Below, piece by piece: positions 43,100 through 54,544 of a stretch of DNA of 64,000 bases (position 1 is its first letter; the number at the start of each line of letters is the position of its first letter). Location of the stretch: NCBI GenBank assembly GCA_944472155.2, contig OX235273.1, forward strand, positions 107,034,582 through 107,098,581. Reading direction: 5' to 3'. The position numbers were made by a program, and so were the translations under genes. This DNA is from Trichobilharzia szidati (Eukaryota > Platyhelminthes > Trematoda > Strigeidida > Schistosomatidae). The notes under the pieces are model-generated. The model was not told the origin of the DNA. It did not search any database and saw only the letters and a program-made list of their open reading frames with translations.

Positions 43100-43620
43100 A
43101 AATATTGAGACTTTTATTTTCCAGCTGAATGCAAGGAGTGAAATAAAGCAGTATGAATTTAAAGAGTACGTTGTTCTCCTTTTGGGATTCGTCAGCTAAA
43201 TGTACGTAATGTCATGTTTATTTCAAGTAATCATCGAAGTGTCTGCGATAGATGCTGACACCAAAAGAGGTTGAGCATTTCCATGCGGAATAACCAATGT
43301 ACAGGAAATTCAAAATAACCTCAACAGATAAGACTAAGAATAGCCTTCAGTAAGAAAAATCAACATAAAGCTAATTAGACAACACAACTACCGACCGATT
43401 TGCAGAATGACATGTAACTTGCAACTACCGACAAATTGTAGTCTATCATGATGTGCAGAGCTTTAATAAACAAACTTACATGGAATGATGCGTGACTCAC
43501 TTAAAGTGGGCATAATTTCTCTCTGTCTAGCTACCTACTTCTTTAAAATTGATTGATAAGAACTCCACACTGTAAATATTTTTCAATTCGCCGAAAGGAT
43601 ATGATGAATTTTCAGGAGTT
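43100..43620. other. No gene recognised
   Basis: Nothing identified. Confidence 0.35.
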
Positions 43621-43624
43621 CAGT

Positions 43625-44085
43625 TGAAAGAATTTGATTGATTTCAACACTGATCACGAATCAACTTCAGATATAGGACCAGTGAAAACCAGAAAGCACT
43701 GAACATTTCTTCTGTCCTACTTTGGGATTCTTTAAAAGTACACACCCACCATCCAACCGGGGATCGAACTCATGGATCTTCGGGTTACGAGGTGAGATAG
43801 CTGGCCATTCAAACACTGGGACGGAATCCATGAGTGGGGTCCACAGAGTCGTATTTGAGGAGAAACACTCATCAATGATACTGGCCAGTGGTCGCGCTAT
43901 ATATGGAGTATTCGATGAAGTTTGGATTGATAGACCCAATCAGTTCAGTCACTCTTTAACCTAAAGGTCGTAGGTTCGACCCCCAGATGGGATTATGGAT
44001 GCATCACAAACTAGATCAAAACAGCCACTCTGATGGTTTTCCATGACTTTTTAACTGTTTTCAGTTCATAAACTAACTTCGAATA
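43625..44085. repeat. Repeat A composite: minus unit, then plus unit
   Basis: 43625-43850 is a minus unit (tail, degenerate hammerhead with GTACTT stem strand, tRNA-like head). 43860-44085 is a plus unit: head with GTAGGTTCGACCCCC, decayed hammerhead (ATTATGGATGCATCACAAACTAG) and the tail TTTCAGTTCATAAACTAAC. Again the head parts face each other. Confidence 0.6.
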
Positions 44086-44089
44086 AGCG

Positions 44090-44955
44090 TCAATGAAAAT
44101 GAAACAATCATGCATACCGTGACAGACTCGATTAACTTCTTATATTCTCAATCTCTCTGTTTATTAATTGAAATAAACCAGTTACTTACTATTTTTTCAA
44201 CGCTTCACTTGCATAACCGACTACTTTGAAAAGTTATTTCTGTTTAGAAAGAGGAAAGAGTGTAGATTGTGTGTTTCCTTTTATGTAGGCGGTAATAAAT
44301 GTGACACGTGCGTGCAGTAATCATCAAAATGGAAAAGATCATGAGATATTCTATATATGGAAAGAATTAATATCGAAAAAGAAAACAAAAATATTGCTCA
44401 GGCTTAAAAACATTCCGAATCATTGAAGTTATAACTTTTGCACTGATGTTTCTGATAAATATTTTTAGTTTATAAGGCTGTATGATAATACATTAACAGA
44501 AACCAAAATTCGAATCAGTACTATCCGAATTTCTAGTCTAGAGATCTAAGGACTCAGTTATGCTCAGATCTGATCGGGTTTTGATGTCACTGTCATCATG
44601 AACTGTCCTTTTGTTTAACAACTATTTGAATGTTTGTCTGTCTATTCCTGTTGTAAGAATTTTCACACTTGATGTGTAGACACGTCTCATTGAATCCAGG
44701 AGCTGGAATGATTTTTTGATAACAGTTGAAGGGATGAAATCCCTGAAATATGAAGTCAGTAGGGCATTAGTTTGACTTTTTAACCGAAAGATGTGTACAC
44801 CGAAGAAGAGATCTAAATTCCGGCCGCCTTACATTCGTAGTTCTCATGGCTTCCCAGTTCAAAGAAGAACTCCATAGATTTATTCCTCTTTACGATTGGG
44901 AGTAAAGCAGGAAAAGCTTTTTTCGCAGAACAAGACGATATCTGAACAAAAACAA
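44090..44955. other. No gene recognised
   Basis: Possibly very old PLE sequence near 44800-44955 in front of the next fragment; no motif supports it. Confidence 0.3.
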
Positions 44956-44959
44956 ATGA

Positions 44960-45600
44960 AGTAGGCTTTCATTGAATTGACCTTCAGAAACTACCAAATG
45001 CCTGCGTGGTATGGATAACTCTTTGTCCAAAGAGCTATAAACGAACATTGGTAAAACCTCTGTCTTACAGAGTTAGGAAATTATGCTCCACATATAACCC
45101 GGAGAAAAGCTTTCTGGCTTTCGAAAGGATTTTCACTAACAACGGCTACCTTCAGAAATTCATTAACAAGTGCGGATCATATGAAGGTTTACATCTAGAA
45201 CAGTTTACAGAAGAAGAGAAATCTATTTTCACGCAACTCGAAGACTGATTACCATGCCAGTCAGAACCTTACCTGTAGTTAAGTTGGTTCCTTTTTATCA
45301 GACAACATTCTCTTTGGTGTAATCAAAAGTACTGACAGACACCCTCCTTATGTTTGCTCTAATTGTGTTTACAGATTTACATGTATCTGCAATACCAGTA
45401 CAATCCCAAGGCACAACTGACAATACAGTGCATTTCTTGTCAAGTTTACCGAAGTAATCGTTATCAAGCGCCTGAAACCCGATTTATGTGTTCAGAAAGA
45501 GACTGCCATCAGTATTTCCTTTTATTATCACTTTTGTTTGATTACCTAATCTTTGAGTTGAACTTGTTCCTCTTCACTACAGTGTGAATTTGCTTGCCTT
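44960..45600 (+). mobile_element. PLE-1 fragment: RT thumb, then the 3' coding end
   Basis: The frame 45006-45248 includes SYKRTLVKPLSYRVRKLCST then FLAFERIFTNNGYLQKFINK, the Penelope RT thumb signature (RTL...L..RA.KLCS...L..L...F..NGYP..FI.K). The GIY-YIG domain is largely lost; APETRFMCSERDC (45450-45510) corresponds to the end of the coding region as at 56041-56075. Confidence 0.75.
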
Positions 45601-45604
45601 TTGT

Positions 45605-47075
45605 CTCTGTGATTTGAATTGAACCCACCAAATTGTTACAAAACTTATTAGTTCCTAATAACATCAGTAGAAAGTTTGACCACTGTAGAACAGATCAGAT
45701 GAACCATAAATATATTTCCATAGTTTACGCACCACAGGATACTTTAACCGACAAAGCTTGTTTCTAATTGAGTTTGTGGGATTAAATGCCAGTCACTTTT
45801 ATTCCTGTATTGTTAAGAACTCTACTTAAGGTTTCAGAAATTCCTTCCTTGTATGGAATTACTACTGATAATTTAGATTCCTTATTGTTGGTGTTGTCAT
45901 TATCGTGCGCATGTTTGACACGCATGTCATCATTAATATTATTAGTATCACTATCATTGAAATTATTATTTATTTTTTTTGTTTATCGAATCAAGTGCAA
46001 ACACGTGTAATAGGAATGATTCAACACATGTCCACCTAGACACCTGGAAAATTCTCCTATTCCAACGACGATAAATAGGAGAGGACAAAGAAAACTATAA
46101 TACTCAGGTTTCGAAGTCGTATGATTATAACTGACATGGTCATGACCCATAATTAATTGTGTTCGAAACTTCGTCATCCAGTAAACAAAACTGTTTCACT
46201 CTGTGATACATCAGATAAAGAAACTAACATGGAATTACTTACTACCACAATGCCCAAGTTTTACACATATATATATATGATTATTACTCTCTGACGTAAT
46301 TAGATTCCAACTACTTAAAACAATCAGTAGCATGTACCATCACTCTGTTTCCCTTACCTTCCTCCTAACTGTTGTTATTGCTATCAAGCAGGTCATGTAT
46401 TATAACTACACCATTTTCTTTTTTATTTCTAAAGGCAACCAGCTATAATAGCTCCCCATATTGCAAGAGATATCTGAATCTTGTATCAATGTAGTCCGAG
46501 TTGTTTAATCTATGCATATCAATGTTTTGAAACGCATTACACACACATAAATATTTCACTGACAGGAAGTGAACATCAAACTAAGTCTCAAATGACTATC
46601 GAACTAAATTTTTATTTTTTTGTTTTCAATGAAATTTACAAGAGGAGAAGTAAAAGAGATAAGTGATAAAAGGATGAAAAAATAGTTAGGAAAACTGTTA
46701 TTCTTCATTTGTGAATACATCATAATACTCAGTAGAAAGTTTATTTTTAAATGCGAATATCACAATTATAACGGAAGTTAGATTGATCGAAACAAAATTA
46801 TGTGATAAAAGTGTTATGGACATATATTTGTATATGCACATTTAATTCGTTACATCTCCGGATAGAACAAAGTATTTATATCCTGTTAAACAAGTTTGTG
46901 CATATTTTGAGTTCCTTTAGTGTGAAGATCTCAACTCGTTGATTGGACATAGAAAACAATTTATGCAGTATATCAATGTAAGTGTAGAACATCGGCATTG
47001 TGGTAGAATGTAATTCCATATTAGAAAAGTTTATTTTAATTATCACACAGTGGTGATACAGTATTAACAAATGGA
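45605..47075. other. No gene recognised
   Basis: Long AT-rich stretch with an (AT)n run at 46265-46280. 46985-47065 resembles the insert at 31770-31850 (TGGTAGARTGTAATTCCAT...), a low-copy repeat. No coding evidence. Confidence 0.35.
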
Positions 47076-47077
47076 TG

Positions 47078-47295
47078 ACAAGGTCCCAGTGGCTTAATGG
47101 TCTACAAGCTCGCCTTGTAACCAGAAGGTCCTGGGTTTGAACCCCGGTGACTGCGTACTGATGAAGAGTCCTAAACGAGGACGAAACAGCTGTCCAGTAC
47201 TCCCAAGTTTTCCAGTGGTTATCTAGCCAATGTCAGCTCATGATGAAATCCTGTAACCAATCAATCAAATCCCTACAAACCAACACTTGCAAAGC
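47078..47295 (+). repeat. Repeat A, best-preserved hammerhead copy
   Basis: tRNA-like head GGTCCCAGTGGCTTAATGG...CTGGGTTTGAACCCC, then the ribozyme region: stem I GTACTG (47155-47160) with CAGTAC (47195-47200); core ATGAAGA (47161-47167); stem II GTCC (47168-47171) with GGAC (47179-47182); GAA (47183-47185); palindrome ACAGCTGT (47186-47193); C at the cleavage position (47194). Only the first core base departs from the family CTGAAGA. The tail runs to CCCTACAAACCAACACTTGC. Confidence 0.85.
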
Positions 47296-47299
47296 TGTT

Positions 47300-47632
47300 A
47301 TTATTATTATTTCGTCAACAGATGCCTTCGCTGTCTCAACGCTGAAGTGATCAGATGGCTGGAAGGTAAAACAAAAGGCGATCAACAACGAACTGTGGTG
47401 GTGAGGCCAACCAGACAACAACAAATATGCAGAAAGAAGTGATTAATGGGACATAAGCAATGGAGACCACTGAATGAAGTCTCAACCTCAATTTGGAAAC
47501 AATGAGTTGAATGTGGGTCTGATGGTTACATGAAGCAGACGTTTCTTAAGACTATAAAGAACAGAGTTAAACGGCAAAGTGATTCTAAGGTCCTGTGTTC
47601 CACTTAGCACCCAATGGAATAATAATAATCGC
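47300..47632 (+). mobile_element. RTE-1 3' end remnant
   Basis: Immediately follows the repeat A tail. Degraded coding (TTTCGTCAACAGATGCCTTCGCTG..., CTGAAGTGATCAGATGGCTGG, AACAAATATGCAGAAAGAAG) and the tail GTCCTGTGTTCCACTTAGCACC with AATAATAATAAT. Confidence 0.7.
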
Positions 47633-47734
47633 CTTCCTCAATGAGCAGTTCTACTGCATTATAAGCAAGTTGTTGGTGGTCAGAACAAAGCATGAATTCT
47701 AAGAGTATTAGTTTGATTCACATAGAAAGGTGAA

Positions 47735-48000
47735 CAATTGTTAATAATAGATGGTCGGTGGCAGTCAACAGGAAGTCTTGGACTTAGGTTTCGTGCTTGT
47801 TAGCACTCACTGATAATGGGATATCTGCAATTTTGAAGGAACTCATATCTCGTCAGGGGTTATAACTCGTGTCACCCAGTGCAGTCACAGACATCACCAC
47901 TGAGCCATTCAGGCCAGCAAGCGATCTTCTATTGGAGTGTATAAGATACTTTGAACGAATACTTGGTAGTAAGTAGCTAGTATCATGCGTCTAGTCATTG
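47735..48000 (-). repeat. Repeat B, minus unit
   Basis: Minus strand: tRNA-like head near 47880-47930, hammerhead-like part with GTGC/GCAC stem II (loop TAACAA), GAAACC, ACCTAAGT in place of the ACCTAGGT palindrome, and a stem I strand CAAGAC. It ends at the GTCTAGTC boundary like the 17.4 kb copy. Confidence 0.7.
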
Positions 48001-48420
48001 AATTAAGCTGGCTGACAGAATTCAGTCTGTATCAAACAAAGGACTAGACACATTACACAAGTTACTAACCAGCGTTCAATCAAAAATATTCAATACAGTC
48101 CTACATGAGGTCAATCACTAGCCTGATTAGCTCAGTGGTAATGTCTTCGTTTGCAGTACTGGCTAACGCAGGTTGGAATCTTAGATGGGACATGAGTTCC
48201 TTCAAGTTCGTTGCAAATACGCCTTGCTGACTGGATGGTGAGTGCCAGCCAGCTAGCACGAAACCTAGGTCAAGCAAGGATTCCTGACGATTGCCTACAA
48301 CCATCTAATACCACCAATTCAGAGTGCACCATGACGGCAGGCCACCTAGAATGATGGTCACACTGCAAACATCTCTGTCACAACTCAGTATCTAACAAAC
48401 AAAGGACTAGACCTGTGTTC
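48001..48420 (+). repeat. Repeat B, plus unit running into a second unit
   Basis: GGACTAGAC occurs at 48041 and 48404 (period 363 bp). tRNA-like head GATTAGCTCAGTGGTAATG, B box GGTTGGAATC. The hammerhead-like fold keeps GCCTTG, a longer core (CTGACTGGATGGTGA), stem II GTGC/GCAC, GAA, ACCTAGGT and C. The stem I 3' strand is altered. Confidence 0.75.
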
Positions 48421-48424
48421 AAGT

Positions 48425-49660
48425 ATTTGAGGTGAATAATACTTGGCTAGAGTCCTAGATACTCTAAGACCTGACAGATAGAGGTTATTGGTGACAGTGT
48501 TCACAATTGTACTCAATAACACTAATGTATTCACTCTTTCATGATCCCCTAGATCTGTTAAATCCTTATTATTTTCCGTGTACCTATTCTTCTTCCCGCA
48601 TATTTGTGTATATCATAGTTACTCTGGTCTTCTTTGCCTTCTACCCTTGAAGTGTGATACCTTGTACTGCTTTACGTTTAGGCAAAGTTCTGTGTGGGAT
48701 ATATGACTATAGTTTCTTTCAGTTGTTTATGTTGTCTTTACTAAAATTTCCAATAACACATTAATGAAATTACTTAAGTATAGAGTCACTGAGATCTATA
48801 AAAGACAATATTATATTACTATACTGATTATTGATGTAAAACTTTTAGGAGTGAATAGCTTTCTTTCTATGGTATTATAAAAAATTCAAAAACATATCAG
48901 CTATATATTATCCATTAACTCAATGATGAATCTACCTACTTAAATTGATATATTAACTCATGTAAAAATATGCTGAGATTAAATAAAAATTAATCTTATT
49001 GAAAGCATCACTTGATCAAAATAACTAAACTTAGAATGAAAGAATTCCTAAAGGTAGGTCATGATTATAGTTGTATATTTATATATACCTATTTCAGTTC
49101 TATTAATTGAAGATAGAAGGCTGTGTTCATCCTTTTTTAATAAGTTTCTGTGTTTGTCACATCCCTTCGTAGATGAGTTAATTGAGCCCACTGATACCAC
49201 TTCTTTTGGAAATCAGACCCAAGAGTATATAACTTAATGGAGATACAGTTACTTCGTTGCTTTCAAATTCTCCTGCTATGTCGCCTGAGATGTCATGACT
49301 TTGTTGAGGGAAGGAAAAAAGTAGATGCATCAGGATGATAGTGATATCCTATAATTTTGAACAATTTAATGAGGCCTTCTGTCTGCTTACCGTATGATTA
49401 GTGAATCATACCAACACTCATAATCGTCGCCTTCTTTTTAACCCTTTCTAAAATACATGAGCCCCCCCCCCCCCTTAGCACAAGGGAAGGGCTGCCTGGA
49501 TGCAGTTTTCCACCATATATGCATTCAAAGAAGTGATCTAGTCACTAGTGATTACAGCAAACGCTCTGCGTATCATTCATAATGATCTAAAACTTGGGGA
49601 TACCGCAGCATGACACTGTTTCTTAGTTTTTAAGTCATGACTTTTATATTTTACAAAAAT
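48425..49660. other. Repeat-poor stretch before a candidate host exon
   Basis: No transposon family recognised. 49130-49245 has an open run after a TTCGTAG (DELIEPTDTTSFGNQTQEYI then stop) that is too short to call. May be intron of the gene ending at 49788. A C13 tract lies at 49462-49474. Confidence 0.35.
49462..49474 (+). repeat. Homopolymer C13
   Basis: Thirteen consecutive C, unusual in this AT-rich window. Confidence 0.95.
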
Positions 49661-49665
49661 GTTAG

Positions 49666-49788
49666 ATTGAACAAGAACTACGAGCTCTATACAGATGCAG
49701 TGATCCTGAATATCTCTGGGCTGCTCCATCAAAAGGAGAATATTATATGCGTATACATGGCCAAAGACTCAGGCGTGAAAGAAAATAA
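49666..49788 (+). CDS. Candidate terminal exon of an unidentified host gene
   Basis: Follows a T-rich tract ending TGTTAG (AG at 49664-49665), a plausible splice acceptor. The open frame of 40 codons reads IEQELRALYRCSDPEYLWAA then PSKGEYYMRIHGQRLRRERK and stops at TAA 49786-49788; AATAAA follows at 49791-49796. Composition is unlike low-complexity intergenic DNA (W, C, M, H and a basic C-terminus), and it matches none of the repeat families here. I do not recognise the protein. No upstream exon was identified, and the very short distance from stop to poly(A) signal is a point against it. Confidence 0.45.
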   Translation: MEQELRALYRCSDPEYLWAAPSKGEYYMRIHGQRLRRERK

Positions 49789-49790
49789 TC

Positions 49791-49796
49791 AATAAA
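49791..49796 (+). promoter_or_regulatory. Possible poly(A) signal AATAAA
   Basis: Lies 3 nt after the stop of the candidate exon. Such hexamers are common by chance in AT-rich DNA; only the position makes it notable. Confidence 0.35.
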
Positions 49797-49799
49797 AGG

Positions 49800-50087
49800 A
49801 CGCATATTTACATACCAGTGGCATACCGAGACAGGTGGATCTATAAAGTCCGAACCAAGAGGAGTGTTATTGCCTCTAAGTGAAATGAGCTATCTGGGAT
49901 CTCCTTGCATTATGAGCATGTCATTACCACCCCTAGACTGTCTCCAAGTTTATAGTCATCTGCTTGGTGACCTATTCGAGATTCGGTGTTCCTAAGTAAT
50001 TCGCTGATATACTGGATAAATAAAGACCGCTTACTGCTTCGTGCAGTTGACAATGAACCATGCCTATAGTGTGAGAGCTTGTGATAC
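49800..50087. other. Unassigned sequence left of the putative LTR
   Basis: No polypurine tract directly precedes the LTR-like sequence and no pol frame is visible, so an internal region of an LTR element is not supported. Confidence 0.3.
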
Positions 50088-50391
50088 TGTAGTGAGAGCC
50101 GGGTGCTAGCCAAAGTTGGTAGACAGCAATTGACATCAATGTTTATGTCCCCAATATTGGTGGTGAGAAAATGAGAACAAAGGCTCTGCGTAGGCAGATC
50201 CAGTTAGCATATAGATGATCTGACACAGCCACAAAGAGATGCAAGGTTAACGTCCTGTGAGAAACAACCAATCAAAAGACTGTATTTTCTACTAACAATA
50301 ATCTACAATAATGTACATTAAAATCTATAAATATGTGTTGATTTTCCTTAAAAAACGATCTGTTGCCTGGCCCTTGTCTTCTGTTGTTACA
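50088..50391 (+). mobile_element. Putative solo LTR (family D, copy 2)
   Basis: Second copy of 8788-9070: TGT start, CAATTGACATCAATG, a GACACAGCCACAAAGAGATGC block, CTATAAATATGTG, TGTTGCCTGGCCCTTGTC and an ACA end. The AATAAA of copy 1 is AAAAAA here. A fragment of the repeat A tail (TGTCAGCTCATGATGAAATCC) follows directly. Confidence 0.5.
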
Positions 50392-50589
50392 ATGTCAGCT
50401 CATGATGAAATCCTTTATCGAAAATAAGAAAGCTAGAGATTGTAATAAAAATTTGTCTATGTTAAGTGAAAAATACAAACTGCCGACTTAAGCAGTCACC
50501 TTCAGTTATTTTAAAAATTAATTATTAGTTTCGAAGAAATTATAATCAAATATATATTACATGACTCGAGGCATTCGGTGGGAGCTCTG

Positions 50590-50725
50590 CAACAAGGTTT
50601 CATATCTGAAGACGACACTGGTTAGCAAGGCATGTCTTTGACTATGAAGGAACCTATGTCTCCTCTGAGATTCGAACGAGCATCACCCAGTGTGCAATTC
50701 CGGCTCACAACTTATCTCCCATTGG
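50590..50725 (-). repeat. Repeat B fragment
   Basis: Minus strand: a decayed tRNA-like head (GGGTGATGCTCGTTCGAATC), CAGAGGAGACATAGGTTCCTTC and GCCTTGCTAACCAG. The hammerhead-like part has lost stem II. Confidence 0.6.
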
Positions 50726-50729
50726 ACCG

Positions 50730-51448
50730 TAGGGTATATTATTTTGTCGTTATTCATTCTTTGCATCCTAAGTGGAACATAGTGCTGTTAATTCCTAAAT
50801 ACACCAATGTTAGCCAACATCATCCAAATAATGCCTTGGCACGATCACAGTGCTTGACTTAAAGGCAGTACTCATATTACATAAATTCTGGACCTGAACA
50901 GTATTTAACCGCTGCTGTTTAAATGCATACAGGCCCCATTCTCATTTTTCTTGCAAGATGAGTTCAACAAAATATACCAACGTAAATGTTAGTTTCAACT
51001 ATTTTTTTCCTCTTTTTTGTGTCAAGTAAACCATCGCCTAAAGAATAACTGAACATTTGGCGGTGGTGTTCAGCCACCCAGTGGTAACTTTATCTAGTAA
51101 AGGAAATCTGTGAGCGGCTTTACTGATCAAACTGTACAATAAAACATGAATTGCCAAATTTATGAACATTGTTATTGACAAGCTTATACAGCATCCTTGT
51201 TGGACATAAGAAGGGCTTCTTTACTAAATATCACTGCCGATTCCCTTATAGGCATTATGCATCCTACTGATTTATTTGTAATATCTTAAAATATAATATA
51301 AAGTTGAACCAAAAGACATTACAGTAATATCTTAGTTTATTCAACATTTATTTATTCGTGTCAAGTTTATGTTCAAAGTGTTATTTTGATTTAGATTCTC
51401 AATCAAACAATAACCACTTTCGCTTTGTTTTCATTCACGAAAACAAAA
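50730..51448. other. Mostly unassigned
   Basis: 50750-50800 resembles the RTE-1 3' terminus on the minus strand (GCATCCTAAGTGGAACATAG). The rest is unrecognised. Confidence 0.3.
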
Positions 51449-51451
51449 CAG

Positions 51452-51640
51452 GCTAATAAAATAGAATATTGTTCATGTAAACACAAGACCCAGTTAAATT
51501 CCCCCCTGCCCCGCGTCTTCTACTTCTTTCTGAAAACTTGTGAGAAATTAGCTTCCCACCTCACACGCTTTGTTATTGTGATCTACAGTGAGCGGACGGA
51601 ATCTCTCTTTGATGCTTATCAGTCTTATCAAGTTGACTAA
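51452..51640 (+). CDS. Candidate terminal exon of an unidentified host gene
   Basis: After AAACAAAACAG (AG at 51450-51451) the frame is open for 62 codons to TAA at 51638-51640. It includes KTQLNSPLPRVFYFFLKTCE then KLASHLTRFVIVIYSERTES and LFDAYQSYQVD. The mix of residues and the C/G-rich patch at 51500-51520 look coding and match no transposon in the window. The frame also extends upstream of the acceptor to 51425, so splicing is inferred. Identity unknown; it could instead be an unrecognised transposon piece. Confidence 0.35.
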   Translation, partial: ANKIEYCSCKHKTQLNSPLPRVFYFFLKTCEKLASHLTRFVIVIYSERTESLFDAYQSYQVD

Positions 51641-51644
51641 ATAT

Positions 51645-52610
51645 CAGTATCATATCACAATACATTAATAATTTTAATAGCATCTATTACTGATAATGCT
51701 GTTTTGCTGTTCTGCTCTTATCGAAAATGCCTCCTCATCTATCTTAAAAAAGAAGAATGTCTACTGTAAATCTTGAATAATCCACAGTTTCATTTTTTAG
51801 TGCTGTTTATCCGAACAAAATGAATCAAATCCTTCTAATGATTTATGTTATAACCAGGGGATATGACTCATCTTGTTTGCATTCTGTTAATTTGTCTTGA
51901 TACATATATATATATATATTATACCCTCATCGCTTTATATTTCCCCTTTCATTATGATAATTTCCCTGTCACCAAGATCCTTTTTATTTCTGAATTCCGA
52001 AATATATGTTTATTCTGATGAGAATTTAAAACAAGTGACAAGTTTTTATGTAAAGCAGAATTTAATGTATGCGTTGTATTTCTGTAGAACTCTTCAACTG
52101 CTGAATATTCTATATCCAGTGTCATATATATACATATATACTATGAGGAATACTTGGGGAGATGTGCAGAGGCTTGCGCAATTAGGATGTGTACATTCGG
52201 TCTCTGTATTCAGAAGCAAAATAGCAGCCGATTTGAATTTACTGTGATAATGTTTTTTACTTTGCTAAATGTTAGGGATGCAGCTAATATGAAGTGAAAT
52301 TCTCAATTTGCTGAGTGATTCTTGATTTGTAATTTACACAGCTCGAGATGAAATATCACTATCGTTCCCTGTTGCAAGCCGGAATGATTCAAATCACAAT
52401 ATGTGATCTGCTTGATGCCGTAGTTGGTAATCAAGACACTAAGCAACCACTATGGGTTGTTAAAATTCTGAAGTGATTCTAACACCGAGTTGCTGTTTCC
52501 CTCATATGGGATCGAGATCATTAACGGTGTACTCACTTTACCTCAGTTCAGACAGACGAATCAGTTCAAACAACCACCTTGAGTTCTCTCAGGGCGGATC
52601 AGAAAGAATG
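51645..52610. other. No firm gene
   Basis: An (AT)n run lies at 51902-51920. Two overlapping open frames at 52080-52310 lack Met and repeat similarity and cannot be told from chance. Confidence 0.3.
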
Positions 52611-52614
52611 AAAT

Positions 52615-52675
52615 AAATGTACACCACTCTCTGGGTGTCAATGGTTCTCTAACTGATGTCAGCTCATGATGTTAG
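52615..52675 (+). repeat. Repeat A tail fragment
   Basis: GGGTGTCAATGGTTCTCTAACTGATGTCAGCTCATGATG matches the family tail only. Confidence 0.75.
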
Positions 52676-52839
52676 TTGAAGTATATTTAACTGTTTTCCG
52701 CACGATTCATTCAGCTGTTTGGATATTACTTGTGATTAAAAAATGCACATATCACAAAGTATACGCACTAATCTACTAATAAGAAACAGCACTGTTCTTT
52801 CAGCAAAGAAATATTTCTTTTCACGATAAAATTTTGATT

Positions 52840-53300
52840 GAAACATACTGCTGACGAAGAACCTGAAGACCTTCCTAAATTGCTCCTAAACAATGGATAT
52901 TGAAAGAAATATGAGGTCATAAATCGCTTCTAGACAAATCATAGTGCCGAAAAGACTCCATTTATGATTCTGACATTCATAGGAAATACTACTGCTGAAG
53001 GGATTTAAGGTCATCTATCCAAGTGTATCAAATCCTTTATTTATGTCAGTGAATTACCCTTATTATTCTGTAGTCGAAGTATGATTCTAAAGGGTGAGGC
53101 GGATCAACCACCTCAGTGTACATCTACTCGTTCATAAGTGTCTGTGGAGCTGATTACATCGGATGTCGTGAGCCTATTCTACTGACATATGTGGTTGAAT
53201 ACTACACGGTGTAACTGATGAAGTGTGAACAATGTCTAGTATCTGTGAACAGCTTGATTCACGTTAACCAGTCATATGTGATCTATCATTTAAAGTTATC
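52840..53300 (+). mobile_element. PLE-1 fragment: RT thumb/linker and GIY-YIG start
   Basis: One long frame with few stops: LPKLLLNNGY, EKTPFMILTFIGNTTAEGI, SELPLLFCSRSMI, then STTSVYIYSFISVCGADYIG followed by CRE. This is the order RT thumb, linker (K.P...LPFKG), then GIY-YIG in Penelope-like proteins. Confidence 0.75.
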
Positions 53301-53304
53301 GATG

Positions 53305-54540
53305 GGGTTTCATTCAGGTACTCTGAAAGTTCTTTTCTTCTCCACTTAATTAAATGGGAAACCATGAATGTAGATGGACATAAATCCGCACCATGTATTC
53401 AAAAACATCTCGCTAAAGTGCTTTCCTTACTTTAATCATAATAATGTTCTTTCTGATTAAATCCATTACATTTAAATACTGTGTTGAAAAGAAATGACGT
53501 TTATATTGACTGAGCACATTTGTAGTACCGCTTATTGCCTTTTCTTAGAATACAATAAATATGGCTGTACAGAATGGGAATATAGTCACTGAAAAGATAC
53601 ATTGTGCTGTAGCTGTGCTCTCCCTGAGAGAGCTGACCTTGGAGATTTAAATCAAACTAGTGTGTAACCGTTTCAGATTCTGCCCTACCTGCCTATGCTT
53701 GAGCAATATAATCTCATTTTTAAACCTCATATATCCCTTTCACCATCTATTTCTCTAAACTTAACCTGTAAAGCATTTTCCCCTTCTGTACACTACAATT
53801 AATTCACTGAAGTTTATTCATTTGTCGCATATCTCCTTAGGATGTATGTACGCACCACTGAATCTAAAGTATTCAACTTAGAAGTTCTGATGAAATTCGA
53901 TGAACTCATCAAACCCTACTTTATTTGTGCTTGTTTTAAAGTTTTATTTGGTTAGCGTGAATATGGTGGAATCAGCTTTAAAATGGAAATGCTTAGTGGA
54001 GTAAGATCAGTGAATTTTCGCACTTATGAATAACTAGTATGGGACTGTAGAAACATCATTATACACTAGCAGAAAATAGCAGTGACAGGTATCACCACTT
54101 TGAGTGCACTGAGAGAATTCCAAAAAAATTCAATAATCATCGACTACAGCAAAGCATAGACAGGTATACATGATTAATATATTTTCAGATCAGATGTTCG
54201 AGTGGTTTTTGTCATCTTATACAATAACATGTCAGTTGGATGAAACATGAACTGACAGGGATCATTCATTAAGAAAGCTAATTGTAAAACATTTCGGTCA
54301 GTCTACTGTTTAACTAAGGTAAACAAAAGCATCATATTTGTGCTCGCAGACGAAAGCTTTAATAAATTCACTGCATAGCGGTTGGTGGTGATGTCTAGAT
54401 TTAAATAAGAATAATAATGATAACTTTCGATAGAGAAAGAAAGACCAGATTTGCAGTATGAAATGATATCATTCTATTTCACAGGTTATCATCAGTTGCA
54501 GGCTACCTGAAATTACAATGGTTACATTGATGATAATAAC
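53305..54540. other. No gene recognised
   Basis: AT-rich, about 1.2 kb without identified features. Confidence 0.35.
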
Positions 54541-54544
54541 ATAC

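Noticed and set aside
52080..52310. Overlapping open frames (one ending KIAADLNLL, one ending VRDAANMK)
   Set aside because: No start codon or clear splice sites, and an AT microsatellite runs through them; indistinguishable from chance.
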